Of a stretch of 64,000 nucleotides of DNA, positions 1 to 8,404 are shown one piece after another (the stretch's first letter is position 1; each line of letters opens with the position of its first letter). The stretch spans positions 419,848 to 483,847 of the forward strand of contig NZ_LYPA01000064.1 of NCBI RefSeq assembly GCF_001675045.1. The letters run 5' to 3'. Made by a program: the position numbers and the translations under genes. Under the pieces are notes generated by a model. That model had not been told where the DNA came from. It saw only the letters and a list, made by a program, of their open reading frames with translations, and did no database searches. The DNA comes from Paenibacillus oryzae. GTDB taxonomy: Bacteria > Bacillota > Bacilli > Paenibacillales > Paenibacillaceae.

Positions 1-768
1 TGTTATTCCATCGGAAAGTTTTCCGAATTGAGCGGCATTTCGATACGCACACTTCATTATTATGAGGAAGCCGGATTGCTGCGCCCGGATCGTCAGAAAA
101 ACGGACATCGGATTTATGGTACCGGGGATCTGATCACCTTGCAAAAAATTATCGGATTAAAATCGCTTGGTTTCTCACTTGAACGCATTCGCAAATTTAT
201 TCATCAAAGTGAGCAGGAACTGGGCTTGGCCGAAACATTGCAGCTGCAGCAAAAAGCGCTGCAGGCCTCACGGGCCGAACTGGACAAATCGCTTGAGATA
301 TTAGGTCGGCTGTTAACGATCGTACAAGATGAGGGTGAACTGGAGCATGAGATGTTGTTCCTTCTGCTTCGGAACATGCTAAGGGAAGAAAAGCAGCGCA
401 GCTGGGCGGCCGAGCATTTGTCGGAGGAAACCGCAACAGCCTTGTTTGGTCTCTCCCAGGATGCCGCGGCTGAACTAGACCGGGAGATGCTTGCCTTTGC
501 CGAAGCCGTCAAACAATTATCAACAGGAAAGCCGGATACTCTGGAGGCCGAGGAAATGCTAAATTTCTATTTACAAAGGATTCTTGGATTTCTGGATGAA
601 AAAGCGTTAGTAAACATTGCACAAGTTCCAGAAGAGCAGCACGAGCACCTGAATCAACTGGTGGATATGCCGTTTAATGAGCGGGAGACTGCGTGGCTGG
701 ATGAAGCGCTGGCGCATTATGCAAGCAAATTCGGTCTTCCAGGTATCGACGGGCAGGACGACGGATAG
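1..768 (+). CDS. MerR-family transcriptional regulator (5' end outside window)
   Basis: The reading frame is open from the first base, and the first residues seen already belong to a MerR winged helix-turn-helix (YSIGKFSELSGIS, then RTLHYYEEAGLL and GHRIY), so the true start lies just upstream of the window. A TTG at 28 is in frame but falls inside the HTH and is not a credible start. MerR proteins bind spaced palindromic promoters as dimers. A coiled-coil dimerisation segment follows at about residues 75-115. The remaining 130 or so residues are acidic and helical with no cysteine cluster, which argues against a metal sensor; the effector is unknown. The next gene lies 45 bp downstream on the same strand, so the pair may form an operon and the hydrolase may be a target (inference). 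Confidence 0.9.
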   Translation, partial: CYSIGKFSELSGISIRTLHYYEEAGLLRPDRQKNGHRIYGTGDLITLQKIIGLKSLGFSLERIRKFIHQSEQELGLAETLQLQQKALQASRAELDKSLEILGRLLTIVQDEGELEHEMLFLLLRNMLREEKQRSWAAEHLSEETATALFGLSQDAAAELDREMLAFAEAVKQLSTGKPDTLEAEEMLNFYLQRILGFLDEKALVNIAQVPEEQHEHLNQLVDMPFNERETAWLDEALAHYASKFGLPGIDGQDDG

Positions 769-813
769 CTGGCAGCAGAGTAAAAATAATGACGAAAGGA
801 AGCGGACATTTAA

Positions 814-2148
814 ATGAAATTATTTGAGTATGTTTTGCTTATTGCCTCTATTTTGGGTTGTCTATATCTTATTTGGGCAAACTCCCGCGTCCGTCCGCGA
901 ACGGCGCTTATTATTTTCGCTTCTTTGCTCGGAACCCTGTTCCTTCATTTGGTGATCGAACACTTCCGTTGGCTCATGGTGCCTGTATACGGAATTGTTA
1001 TCGTTGCAGCGATCGGCTGTATACTCAAAATACGCAATTACGCCTCCCTCCAACCGAAACGTCTCAAATCAGTCTTGCTCAGCCTGTGTGCGCTGCTTGC
1101 GGGAGGACTTACTGTGGCAATGACAGGTTTTTTGCCGCTATTTCAATTTGAGAAACCAAGCGGCCCCTATCGTGTAGGCGTAATTGACTATACATGGACC
1201 GATTCTGGACGTTCATTAGCAAATGGATCAAACCGTCGGTTAAATGTGCGAATATGGTATCCGGCGAGTGATGAGCCTTCAACACCTGCATACTATATTC
1301 CTCAAGCTGATTTATTTATCGAAGCAGTAAAAAAACAATATGGACTGTGGTCTTTGCTACTGAGCAGCTATCGACGGCTTGAAATTCCCGCTCAATATGC
1401 GGCTCCTTTTTATAACAATGCCGATCCTGTCCCTGCTATAGTCTATTTGCACGGCAATCATCTCGGCACCCGGTTTACAAGCACTTTCCAAGCCATTGAT
1501 TTAGCAAGCCATGGCTACATGGTCATAGCGATTGAGCATCCCGGGACCGCATTTTTAAGTGTATTCGATAAGGACAACTACACCCCGTTCACTAATTTGT
1601 TCACTGAATTGCCGGCTCAATTCAGTGCCCATAATGCCGTTTCTATTCCGCTGCTAGAAGAAATGCATTCCGATGTGCAGTTTGTATTGGATTATATTCA
1701 AGACATTGATCATCACGACTCCAATTCTCTGCTTGCGAATCGAATGGACCCTGATCGAATCGCATTGGTTGGGCATTCCTTCGGCGGCGCGGCTGCTGCG
1801 CATATTCTGGCCCACTCAACAACTGTCAAAGCCGCTGTTAATCTCGATGGTTATTTGTATGGTGAATATCCGGACGAAGCTCCACAGAAGCCACTGCTGA
1901 TCATAAATGGCGGTTTGGATATCGAAGGCTTAGAGGAAACGATGAATGGTTTGGAAGAGGAGCGAGAGATTCGCAATCGCATGCTGGGCGATACAGGGCT
2001 GGAAGTGACTCTTCCGAAAGCCGGGCACTTGAACTTCACTGATCTGCCGCTTTATTCGCCTTTGCTGAAAATACTTGCTCCTGATCCTAAAGAGCAGCAT
2101 CGCTTGATTAATGAGCAGACCTTGCAGTTTTTAAAGAAGCATTTGTAG
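814..2148 (+). CDS. Membrane-anchored alpha/beta hydrolase, PAF-acetylhydrolase-like
   Basis: This 444-residue protein has about four hydrophobic helices in its first 115 residues, followed by an alpha/beta hydrolase domain. The nucleophile motif GHSFGG places the catalytic Ser at residue 322; a likely acidic residue is Asp369 (GGLDIEG) and the likely His is 405 (KAGHLNFTD). An oxyanion-loop motif, YLHGNH, lies earlier. The spacing and the GHxNFxD motif resemble the platelet-activating-factor acetylhydrolase/dienelactone hydrolase group, so an esterase or lipase activity at the membrane is expected; the substrate cannot be read from sequence. The start is set by GAAAGGAAG about 11 bp upstream. 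It lies 45 bp after the MerR gene, which may regulate it. Confidence 0.85.
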   Translation: MKLFEYVLLIASILGCLYLIWANSRVRPRTALIIFASLLGTLFLHLVIEHFRWLMVPVYGIVIVAAIGCILKIRNYASLQPKRLKSVLLSLCALLAGGLTVAMTGFLPLFQFEKPSGPYRVGVIDYTWTDSGRSLANGSNRRLNVRIWYPASDEPSTPAYYIPQADLFIEAVKKQYGLWSLLLSSYRRLEIPAQYAAPFYNNADPVPAIVYLHGNHLGTRFTSTFQAIDLASHGYMVIAIEHPGTAFLSVFDKDNYTPFTNLFTELPAQFSAHNAVSIPLLEEMHSDVQFVLDYIQDIDHHDSNSLLANRMDPDRIALVGHSFGGAAAAHILAHSTTVKAAVNLDGYLYGEYPDEAPQKPLLIINGGLDIEGLEETMNGLEEEREIRNRMLGDTGLEVTLPKAGHLNFTDLPLYSPLLKILAPDPKEQHRLINEQTLQFLKKHL

Positions 2149-2184
2149 AAATGATTCAGCGAATTTCTACAATCTCCGTATGCA

Positions 2185-2221
2185 CAAAAAAATCCTGAGT
2201 CGTCCATGGACGATTCAGGAT
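2185..2221 (-). terminator. Intrinsic terminator of tRNA-Leu
   Basis: A 13-14 bp stem (arm ATCCTGAGTCGTCC, one G-T pair) lies at 2192-2221. Read on the minus strand it is followed by seven T residues, immediately downstream of the tRNA-Leu gene. Confidence 0.85.
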
Positions 2222-2238
2222 GCTGTTTATTGAATCGA

Positions 2239-2322
2239 TGCGGTCAAGAGGACTCGAACCTCCACGTCATTGCTGACACTAGAACCTGAATCTAGCGCGT
2301 CTGCCAATTCCGCCATGACCGC
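2239..2322 (-). tRNA. tRNA-Leu (anticodon CAG)
   Basis: The minus strand folds as a class II tRNA: acceptor stem GCGGTCA/TGACCGC, anticodon stem CTAGA/TCTAG around loop TTCAGGT (anticodon CAG), a long variable arm, and the T-loop sequence GGTTCGAGTCC. The discriminator is A and the CCA end is not encoded. A second copy at 8228-8311 differs only in the seventh acceptor base pair (A-T here, G-C there). The gene has its own promoter and terminator. Confidence 0.97.
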
Positions 2323-2344
2323 ATATTTTGTTTCAACGAAAAAT

Positions 2345-2374
2345 AATATACCATATATCGATAAGGCTCGTCAA
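2345..2374 (-). promoter_or_regulatory. Sigma-A promoter of tRNA-Leu
   Basis: On the minus strand, TTGACG (2369-2374) and TATATT (2345-2350) are separated by 18 bp, placing the start of transcription a dozen or so bases before the mature tRNA. Confidence 0.75.
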
Positions 2375-2390
2375 CTCTAGTTGCGAAATT

Positions 2391-2418
2391 TTGTCATTCG
2401 CTGCACATCTCCTATAAT
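2391..2418 (+). promoter_or_regulatory. Sigma-A promoter of the M24 peptidase gene
   Basis: TTGTCA (2391-2396) and a perfect TATAAT (2413-2418) are separated by 16 bp. The coding start is 40 bp downstream. Confidence 0.7.
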
Positions 2419-2457
2419 AAGAGAAGATACATAGGAAAGAAAGGTGGATATCCTAGC

Positions 2458-3546
2458 ATGAATGAAACACCATTAGCCCGGCTGGAAGCCGGACTGACGG
2501 CGCAAGGCCTTGATGCCGCGCTGATCACGGACCCCAAGCACATTTATTATTTAACCGGCTTTGCAAGCAATCCGCATGAGCGTTTTCTCGGACTTATCCT
2601 GACCCCCGGACAAGAGCCGCTGTTGATCGTACCTGCTCTTGACGCCGATGACGCCGCAGCGGCCTCGTCTGTCAAAAATATCGCCACACACTCCGATACG
2701 GATAATCCCTATTCCCTGCTGCATCGTTATCAGGGGCAGCTAAAAAAGATGGGACTGGAAAAGGATTATGTTACAGTATCCCGCTACGAGCAGCTGACCG
2801 CTGCGCTTGGTTCCGTTGAATTTGCGGATATCGGCTCTCTTCTACGTTCGCTGCGGGTGAAGAAAACCCCGAAAGAGGTCGTGCGAATCCGCCGCGCGAT
2901 TGCTTTAATCGAAGAGGTTCTTACGCAAGGCTTGTCTCATGTACGCGCAGGCGTTACCGAAATCGAGCTGGTTGCCGAGATGGAATACCGAATGAAGAAG
3001 CTGGGAGCTGACGGTCCTTCCTTTGATACGATGGTATTGTCGGGACCAAAAACAGGCTTGCCCCATGGAACGCCCGGAGATCGAAAGCTTCAGCATGGCG
3101 ATTTGCTGATGTTTGATATGGGCGTGTACGCCGAGGGCTATGCCTCCGATATTACCCGCACCTTTGCATTCGGCGCTGTTTCTCCCGAGTTAAAAAAAAT
3201 GTATGACACTGTGCTGGAGGCTAACCTGGCTGCGATTCGCGCCGCGAAACCCGGCCTGCCCTGCGCCGATGTAGACCGTGCCGCACGAGCGGTCATTGAA
3301 GCCGCAGGCTATGGGGAACGTTTCGTTCATCGGGTCGGGCATGGGCTTGGCCTTGATATTCATGAATATCCCTCCTTACATGCACAAAACCAGGACCCGT
3401 TGCAGGAAGGCTGCGTGTTTACAATCGAACCCGGCATCTATATTGCCGGGGCCGGCGGCGTACGTATTGAGGATGACGTAATTGTTACCTCCAACGGAGT
3501 CGAGGTATTAACCAGCTATCCGAAGGAGCTAATCATTTTGGGATAA
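2458..3546 (+). CDS. M24-family Xaa-Pro peptidase
   Basis: A 362-residue metallopeptidase with the creatinase N-terminal domain (about 1-125) and the pita-bread catalytic domain (about 130-355). All five dinuclear-metal ligands are present: Asp220 and Asp231 (FDMG...SDITRT), His295 (RVGHGLG), Glu324 (TIEPG) and Glu338 (RIEDD). This is the usual length for aminopeptidase P/prolidase-type enzymes such as B. subtilis YqhT. It should release the N-terminal residue preceding proline, or split Xaa-Pro dipeptides, in the cytoplasm; the two activities cannot be told apart from sequence. The start is set by AAGGTGG about 10 bp upstream and a clear promoter at 2391-2418. It is monocistronic. Confidence 0.92.
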   Translation: MNETPLARLEAGLTAQGLDAALITDPKHIYYLTGFASNPHERFLGLILTPGQEPLLIVPALDADDAAAASSVKNIATHSDTDNPYSLLHRYQGQLKKMGLEKDYVTVSRYEQLTAALGSVEFADIGSLLRSLRVKKTPKEVVRIRRAIALIEEVLTQGLSHVRAGVTEIELVAEMEYRMKKLGADGPSFDTMVLSGPKTGLPHGTPGDRKLQHGDLLMFDMGVYAEGYASDITRTFAFGAVSPELKKMYDTVLEANLAAIRAAKPGLPCADVDRAARAVIEAAGYGERFVHRVGHGLGLDIHEYPSLHAQNQDPLQEGCVFTIEPGIYIAGAGGVRIEDDVIVTSNGVEVLTSYPKELIILG

Positions 3547-3663
3547 ATGGACTTATGCGTGCATCCGCATGAGGGCCACAATTGGCAGCATGCCTTCCTC
3601 TCATTATCAGTATGTTGTTGGCATGTGCCCATTTACGTTGTCCATATGTTGATGCGGCCAACG

Positions 3664-3799
3664 GACAAAAACGTCCATCAGCTCGCCATTCCAAACCACA
3701 TTTTTACACAAAATGTGGTTTGGAGGAGCTGCAACGGACGTTTTTTACCGCTATACTTCAAAAATCCAAGTATTATGGCGGGTAATGGACGTTTTTGTC
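3664..3799. repeat. Fold-back repeat with 13-bp perfect inverted ends
   Basis: The outer arms GACAAAAACGTCC (3664-3676) and GGACGTTTTTGTC (3787-3799) are perfect inverted repeats. A third copy of the arm sits at 3736-3746. Inside is a near-perfect hairpin of 14-15 bp (arm CCAAACCACATTTT at 3691-3704, partner 3710-3723, 5-base loop), extended outward by partly paired AGCTC and ACGTCC blocks. A second small hairpin (ATACTT/AAGTAT) lies at about 3753-3774. The 3547-3872 interval contains no convincing gene. The element resembles a MITE or a palindromic intergenic repeat; it is not a simple terminator because it lacks a T tract. Confidence 0.7.
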
Positions 3800-3872
3800 T
3801 GCTGCCAATTTGTCTTTTATCCACCCATTTTATACAAATATGCCTACGTGAATAGAAGCTTTCTTTTTCTAT

Positions 3873-5831
3873 TTAAACACTTCCGTTTGCGGAACGTATA
3901 GTTTCAATAAGATTTTTGCTTTTGAGCTGTGCTACCGAATAACGCATCGTTCCCCATGTAATTGCAAATAAAAACAGCGTGCATAAAATAATGGAGAACC
4001 ATGGAAATGTATATTCAAATTGTACAGAAACCAAAACTGCCTTATAAATCAGAAATGAGAAAACAACGCCCAAAGGCAGCCCTATCAAAAGTGATTTTAA
4101 TGAACATAACAGGCTTTCCAGATTTAGCATTCGTTTCAACCCATCATATGACATCCCCGCGCTTTGTAAAATGGCAAATTCTTGAGCACGAGAACGTACG
4201 TTTACTGAGATTGTACTAATGACATTAGTTAAACCGATTAACGTTAGCATACCGATAAATCCATAGGTAAACATCAAAATCAAATCGGCTAAATTGCGCA
4301 ATGTTTCATTGGTTCTTTTAGCATCTATTATTTCCAGGAACATTCCGTTTTCTCTACTCCATAAGTCCAATTCATTAACGATGCTTCCGGCATATTGCAT
4401 GAACCCCTCTGTATGCTGCGGATTTACAAACCACGAATAATTAATTGCATCGAGTTTGGGTACCAAGATGTTAATATCGGTAGTCTCGACATCATACATC
4501 ATCTCATCGGGCACCTGCTCTTGCTTCAATTCACCATGCAGAGGCAACTGAATAGCCGAGTTGTGGTCATCTACTAAAGTTAACGCCTGAAAATTCCATA
4601 CAAAAGGGGCGTATTCATGCAGCTCCAGTTCTGTTCCATCACCAATGCCTACATAATAGCTGTTATGATTAATTAATAGATTGGAGCCGAGTGGAACTCC
4701 TGCTTGCTGGCATAGCAGATTGTAATGTTTTGTGTCGGTTACGATGAGGCGAACCGGAAGCGTATAGCCCGATGAATCATGGGTATAGCCAAAGCAGTTG
4801 AGGGAATCGCGCATTTCCGGGGTAACCGAATCAAGCTTTATAAACGATTGATAAACAAGGTTATTGCTGCCAAGCCCAAATACATCGGTGTCTGGAAAGT
4901 CGCGCATTTTTTCGGTAATCTGCTCTCCATAGCTATTGTTAATAAAAGCATCATTCGCACGGCTTGAAAGCTTAACGACAACATCGGCGCCAGCGTTTGC
5001 TCCCGCGTTTAATAAAACGGTTGTTTCTGTCATCATTGTTCCAAAACTGTTCACAATAATAAAGAGAACGATACTCGCGGCAAGCGAAACAACCGCTGTA
5101 CGGTAATTGCGCTTGCTGCGTTTCAGGGATTTAACTGCAAGCTCGCCCTCAAATCCAAACCATCTTTGAATAAAGGGGCTTGTACGAAGCTGTCTTGCTT
5201 TAATCTTTATATCTCCTGCTCCTCGAATGGCGTCGATAGCAGCAATTTTTGCTGCTTTTCTAGCGGGTACCCATGCTGATATCAAGACCGTTATAAAGGC
5301 AACAAGTGCGGACAAAAAAATGGCCTGCCAGGATACAACAAAATCAACGGCGAGAACAACTCCGGAATCCGTAAATAAAAGCTCCCCAAATCCGGTAAGA
5401 TACATACTGGCGATTTTCAGCCCCACAAACTCTACAAGCAATCCAAAGACAATACCCAAAGGAATACCTGCACAACAAAGCAGGATGCCTTCATAAAGAA
5501 CAGTCTCAATGATTTGCTTTTTTGTAGCGCCGACACTTTTAAGTATGCCAAATTGTACAGTGCGTTCACTCGCACTGACACGAAAAGCATTAGATACAAC
5601 AATTACTGAAAAAGTAATGACCAATATTTCCAAAGCTATAGCCATAAAAATCAGAGTAATGCTATAAAATATTTTATTTTGCAGCCCGGAGAATGCTTCA
5701 ATTCCACTTGCAACAAAACCGCTTACGGCAGTTATCATGGCCGTTGACAACATAATGCCAATAAGTGTCCAAATCGTGCGATTGCGGGTGACGGCAAGTT
5801 GGCTGTAAGCCAATTGTGCAGTAAGCTTCAC
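3873..5831 (-). CDS. FtsX-type ABC transporter permease
   Basis: This 652-residue protein starts with GTG at 5831 (GTGA overlap with the ATPase stop, so translationally coupled). The topology is one membrane helix at about 17-37, a three-helix FtsX domain at about 60-200, a helix near 245, a large extracellular region at about 265-510, and a second FtsX domain at about 515-640. This layout is shared by MacB-like and Bce-like exporters. It pairs with the ATPase at 5828-6511 and lies downstream of a response regulator and a kinase. Antimicrobial-peptide export or sensing is the usual role of such four-gene modules; the ligand is not known. The DNA is noticeably richer in A+T than the flanking genes, judged by eye. 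Confidence 0.88.
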   Translation of the reverse strand: MKLTAQLAYSQLAVTRNRTIWTLIGIMLSTAMITAVSGFVASGIEAFSGLQNKIFYSITLIFMAIALEILVITFSVIVVSNAFRVSASERTVQFGILKSVGATKKQIIETVLYEGILLCCAGIPLGIVFGLLVEFVGLKIASMYLTGFGELLFTDSGVVLAVDFVVSWQAIFLSALVAFITVLISAWVPARKAAKIAAIDAIRGAGDIKIKARQLRTSPFIQRWFGFEGELAVKSLKRSKRNYRTAVVSLAASIVLFIIVNSFGTMMTETTVLLNAGANAGADVVVKLSSRANDAFINNSYGEQITEKMRDFPDTDVFGLGSNNLVYQSFIKLDSVTPEMRDSLNCFGYTHDSSGYTLPVRLIVTDTKHYNLLCQQAGVPLGSNLLINHNSYYVGIGDGTELELHEYAPFVWNFQALTLVDDHNSAIQLPLHGELKQEQVPDEMMYDVETTDINILVPKLDAINYSWFVNPQHTEGFMQYAGSIVNELDLWSRENGMFLEIIDAKRTNETLRNLADLILMFTYGFIGMLTLIGLTNVISTISVNVRSRAQEFAILQSAGMSYDGLKRMLNLESLLCSLKSLLIGLPLGVVFSFLIYKAVLVSVQFEYTFPWFSIILCTLFLFAITWGTMRYSVAQLKSKNLIETIRSANGSV

Positions 5832-6511
5832 TGACGTATCACCTCGTCTTTTAGAATGTTGCCATCGCCTATGGTAATCACCCTGTCCGCTTGTAAGGCA
5901 ATCTGTTCATCATGCGTAATGATAAGGAGTGTTTGATTGTAACGCTTGTTTGATAACTTGAGAAGATCAATAATATCACGACTGGATTTGCTATCAAGAT
6001 TGCCAGTGGGCTCGTCTGCAAGAATAATAGCAGGGTCATTGATTAAAGCTCTGCCGATTGCAACTCTTTGCTGCTGTCCCCCGGAAAGTTCATTGGGCAA
6101 ATGATTATTGCGATTAGACAAACCGATAGTCTCAAGAATGGCCTTTAGCTTATCATGATCCGGCTTGCGATTATCAAGCAAGCGGGGCAGCATAATGTTT
6201 TCTTCAGCCGTCAGTGTGGGAATCAAATTGTAGAATTGGTAGATAACTCCGATATTTCTCCGACGAAAAATGGACATCTCGCTCTCATCCAGTTTGTGGA
6301 TTTCATTTCCATCAATGGAGACGCTTCCGGATGTGGGGCGGTCAACACCGCCAATCAGGTGCATAAGCGTTGATTTACCAGATCCAGATGTCCCGACTAT
6401 CGCTACAAATTCTCCTTTTTCCACACTAAAGCTCACACCATTTAATGCTGTTACGATTGTCGTTTCTTTGCCGTATATTTTTGTTAGCTCACTGACCTGT
6501 AAAATTGACAT
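5828..6511 (-). CDS. ABC transporter ATP-binding protein (LolD/MacB type)
   Basis: A 227-residue ATPase with Walker [10 protein letters not shown], signature LSGGQQQR, Walker B ILADEP and the switch histidine (ITHD). The length and the LolD-like motifs ([14 protein letters not shown]) match ATPases that drive FtsX-type permeases. The start is ATG at 6511, preceded by AGAAGGAG at good spacing; an earlier in-frame ATG at 6553 has no ribosome binding site. The 3' end overlaps the permease start. A 92-bp gap separates it from the kinase gene upstream, and that gap carries a probable regulated promoter, so the transporter can be induced separately. Confidence 0.93.
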   Translation of the reverse strand: MSILQVSELTKIYGKETTIVTALNGVSFSVEKGEFVAIVGTSGSGKSTLMHLIGGVDRPTSGSVSIDGNEIHKLDESEMSIFRRRNIGVIYQFYNLIPTLTAEENIMLPRLLDNRKPDHDKLKAILETIGLSNRNNHLPNELSGGQQQRVAIGRALINDPAIILADEPTGNLDSKSSRDIIDLLKLSNKRYNQTLLIITHDEQIALQADRVITIGDGNILKDEVIRQ

Positions 6512-6560
6512 TTGTTTTTCTCCTTCTCTCTTTGATAAGAAAAACGATAACAAGTTAAAA

Positions 6561-6582
6561 TGACTTTACGGTGACTTTTACG
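6561..6582 (-). promoter_or_regulatory. Direct-repeat operator upstream of the ABC genes
   Basis: Two direct repeats, TGACTTTACG (6561-6570) and TGACTTTTACG (6572-6582), are spaced 11 bp apart. This fits tandem OmpR-family response-regulator binding. On the minus strand a weak TTTAAC (-35), 16 bp, TATCAA (-10) follows directly, ahead of the ATPase gene. The likely binder is the regulator at 7415-8074 (inference). Confidence 0.5.
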
Positions 6583-6603
6583 TTATTGAAAATGACGGAT
6601 TAT

Positions 6604-7425
6604 TCATTTAAAAAACTTGAGCGTAAAAACTGCGCCAGTATCATTTCCCCTATCAATTCGAATATCGCCATTTTGACCTCTCATTATAGCAAGAGCCAGC
6701 GGTAGCCCGATGCCATACCCCTCCTTGCGTCGTGATCCTTTATATTTTTTAAATGCATTTGAAATTTCAGCATTAGTCATTCCCGCTCCGCTATCTATAA
6801 CGGAAATCCATGTGCAAATAGGATTAGTGCCCATATCCAGGCGTATAATCCCGCCTTCCGGAGAATGCTCAGAGGCATTTTTGATAATATTGGTCAATGC
6901 TTCCGCAGTCCAGCGCATATCACAGAAAAAAACCGTTTCATTATTGACTTCAACCTTTTGATTTTTTACATCAAGAACTATTTTCAAAGGTTCAAGGGCG
7001 AGGTTGATGAGTAAGGGGGATTGAATTCTTTCTCTTGAAAATCGGATGATGCCTGCGTCTATTTTTGCCATTTTTAAAAATGCAGATACAAGCCAGTCCA
7101 TTCGAGCCAGGCTCAATTTTATATTAGTAATAAACTCCGCCTGTTTATCCGAAGGTGCGCTATCCAATAAATCAATCATAATTAACATGGAAGTAAGCGG
7201 CGTTTTCAACTGATGAGAAATATTAGTTAACATATCAACCATAAGTTTTTGGTCACGCTCGAGTACATTAACCTGCTCGCTTCTGCGATTTGCCAGGGTA
7301 TGAATATCATTTTTAAGCATAGAAAAAAGATCGGATCGATTATCGCGCAAGTCAATATCTTGACCATCAATAATTTTTCGAATGTCCTCGGATAACTTTT
7401 TTATTTCACGTTTTCTAATCCACAC
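6604..7425 (-). CDS. Histidine kinase without membrane segments
   Basis: A 273-residue kinase with DHp box NISHQLKTPL (His71), N box NIIKNASEHS, G1 DSGAG, and G2-like GYGIGLP. It starts with GTG at 7425, overlapping the response-regulator stop by 11 bp, so no upstream extension is available without leaving the coupled arrangement. No transmembrane helix or extracellular sensor is present, whereas Bce-type kinases usually have two N-terminal helices. The kinase may therefore read the state of the ABC permease from the cytoplasm, or be recruited by it (inference). It forms a two-component pair with the regulator at 7415-8074. Confidence 0.88.
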   Translation of the reverse strand: MWIRKREIKKLSEDIRKIIDGQDIDLRDNRSDLFSMLKNDIHTLANRRSEQVNVLERDQKLMVDMLTNISHQLKTPLTSMLIMIDLLDSAPSDKQAEFITNIKLSLARMDWLVSAFLKMAKIDAGIIRFSRERIQSPLLINLALEPLKIVLDVKNQKVEVNNETVFFCDMRWTAEALTNIIKNASEHSPEGGIIRLDMGTNPICTWISVIDSGAGMTNAEISNAFKKYKGSRRKEGYGIGLPLALAIMRGQNGDIRIDRGNDTGAVFTLKFFK

Positions 7426-8074
7426 GGTAGCCTATCCCCCTAACCGTTTTAATCTCCAATGCATCCCCGAGCTTTTCCCGTAACCGCTTGATATATACGG
7501 TCAATGTATTATCCTCTACAAAATTACCCGTTGAATCCCAAATATGCTCCAAAATCTGCAGCCGGGTCAGCAATTGACCTTTATTTTGTGCAAATGTCAG
7601 CAATAAGCGATATTCCAAAGCGGTTAGTTCAATCAGTGTTTTGTTCATATACGTTTTTCCCGCTGCCGTATCAATTGTAATGCCGCCTAAACTTAAAACA
7701 GTTGTTTGGCTTGCTTCGCTATAGAGGCTGAGTGTACGTTTTATTCTTGCAAAAAGCTCGCGCAAGCGAAATGGTTTTATTATATAATCAGCGGCGCCTG
7801 ACTCAAAAGCCCGGACTATGTTCCCTTCATCATCAACAACCGTTAAAAAAATAATGGCCGTATCTGTGGCTTTAAGCATTTCTTTTACATCAAACCCGCT
7901 TCCATCCGGCAGTTGCATATCCAGTATAGCAAGATCGAATCTATTCTCCAGTATGTGCATTTGGGCTTCGCATACACTATTGCCGTGGATGACAGCGTAA
8001 CCTTCTTGCTCAAGTGCGTATACAAGCCCAGAGACAATGATTGGATCATCTTCAACAAGTAAGATACGTTTCAA
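7415..8074 (-). CDS. OmpR/PhoB-family response regulator
   Basis: A 219-residue regulator. The receiver domain (1-115) has the acidic pocket (VEDD), phosphoacceptor Asp52 (LDMQLPD), and Lys in IKPF. The winged-helix output domain (about 125-218) ends in TVRGIGYRVD. The start is TTG at 8074, supported by GGAGG with 10-bp spacing. It is the first gene of the regulator-kinase-ATPase-permease set and probably acts at the direct repeat at 6561-6582. Confidence 0.93.
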   Translation of the reverse strand: MKRILLVEDDPIIVSGLVYALEQEGYAVIHGNSVCEAQMHILENRFDLAILDMQLPDGSGFDVKEMLKATDTAIIFLTVVDDEGNIVRAFESGAADYIIKPFRLRELFARIKRTLSLYSEASQTTVLSLGGITIDTAAGKTYMNKTLIELTALEYRLLLTFAQNKGQLLTRLQILEHIWDSTGNFVEDNTLTVYIKRLREKLGDALEIKTVRGIGYRVD

Positions 8075-8170
8075 AGGTCAACAGCCTCCATTCCTTCTTC
8101 AAAACATCTTTAACGCAAATAAGCAGCACCTGTCGAGGCACTGCAAACTTCAGTTACTCATTCACATATG

Positions 8171-8215
8171 AAAAAAGCCGCATCTTCATTGGTTTGGTAC
8201 CAATAAAAATACAGC
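8171..8215 (-). terminator. Intrinsic terminator of the second tRNA-Leu
   Basis: On the minus strand a long imperfect stem (AGCTGTAT...ATTGGT pairing with ACCAAT...ATGCGGCT) is followed by six T residues. It lies directly downstream of the tRNA and upstream of the response regulator. Confidence 0.7.
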
Positions 8216-8227
8216 TTACACTTTAAA

Positions 8228-8311
8228 TGCGGTCGAGAGGACTCGAACCTCCACGTCATTGCTGACACTAGAACCTGAATCTAGCGCGTCTGCCAATTCC
8301 GCCACGACCGC
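8228..8311 (-). tRNA. tRNA-Leu (anticodon CAG), second copy
   Basis: It is identical to the tRNA at 2239-2322 except for the innermost acceptor pair, which is G-C here (GCGGTCG/CGACCGC) instead of A-T, so both strands of the stem changed together. The discriminator is A and the CCA end is not encoded. The 5' flank (CATATTT, then ACGAAAAATAATAT) is also shared with the first copy, showing that the duplication included the promoter-proximal region. Confidence 0.97.
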
Positions 8312-8333
8312 ATATTTAGTTACGAAAAATAAT

Positions 8334-8362
8334 ATTTTACTATATATTCACGTTTGCGTCAA
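8334..8362 (-). promoter_or_regulatory. Sigma-A promoter of the second tRNA-Leu
   Basis: On the minus strand, TTGACG (8357-8362) and TAAAAT (8334-8339) are separated by 17 bp. The -35 element is the same as that of the first copy. Confidence 0.75.
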
Positions 8363-8404
8363 CATTTTTTTATCGAGTTCCACGTAAATGATATGGTAAA
8401 CAAA

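Noticed and set aside
3547..3872. Small genes in the gap after the M24 peptidase
   Set aside because: Open frames there cross the fold-back repeat, start at the preceding stop or lack a ribosome binding site, and have Cys/His/Trp-rich non-protein-like composition.
2239..8311. Integrated genomic island between the tRNA genes
   Set aside because: No integrase, and the M24 gene inside looks native; kept only as a hypothesis about duplication.
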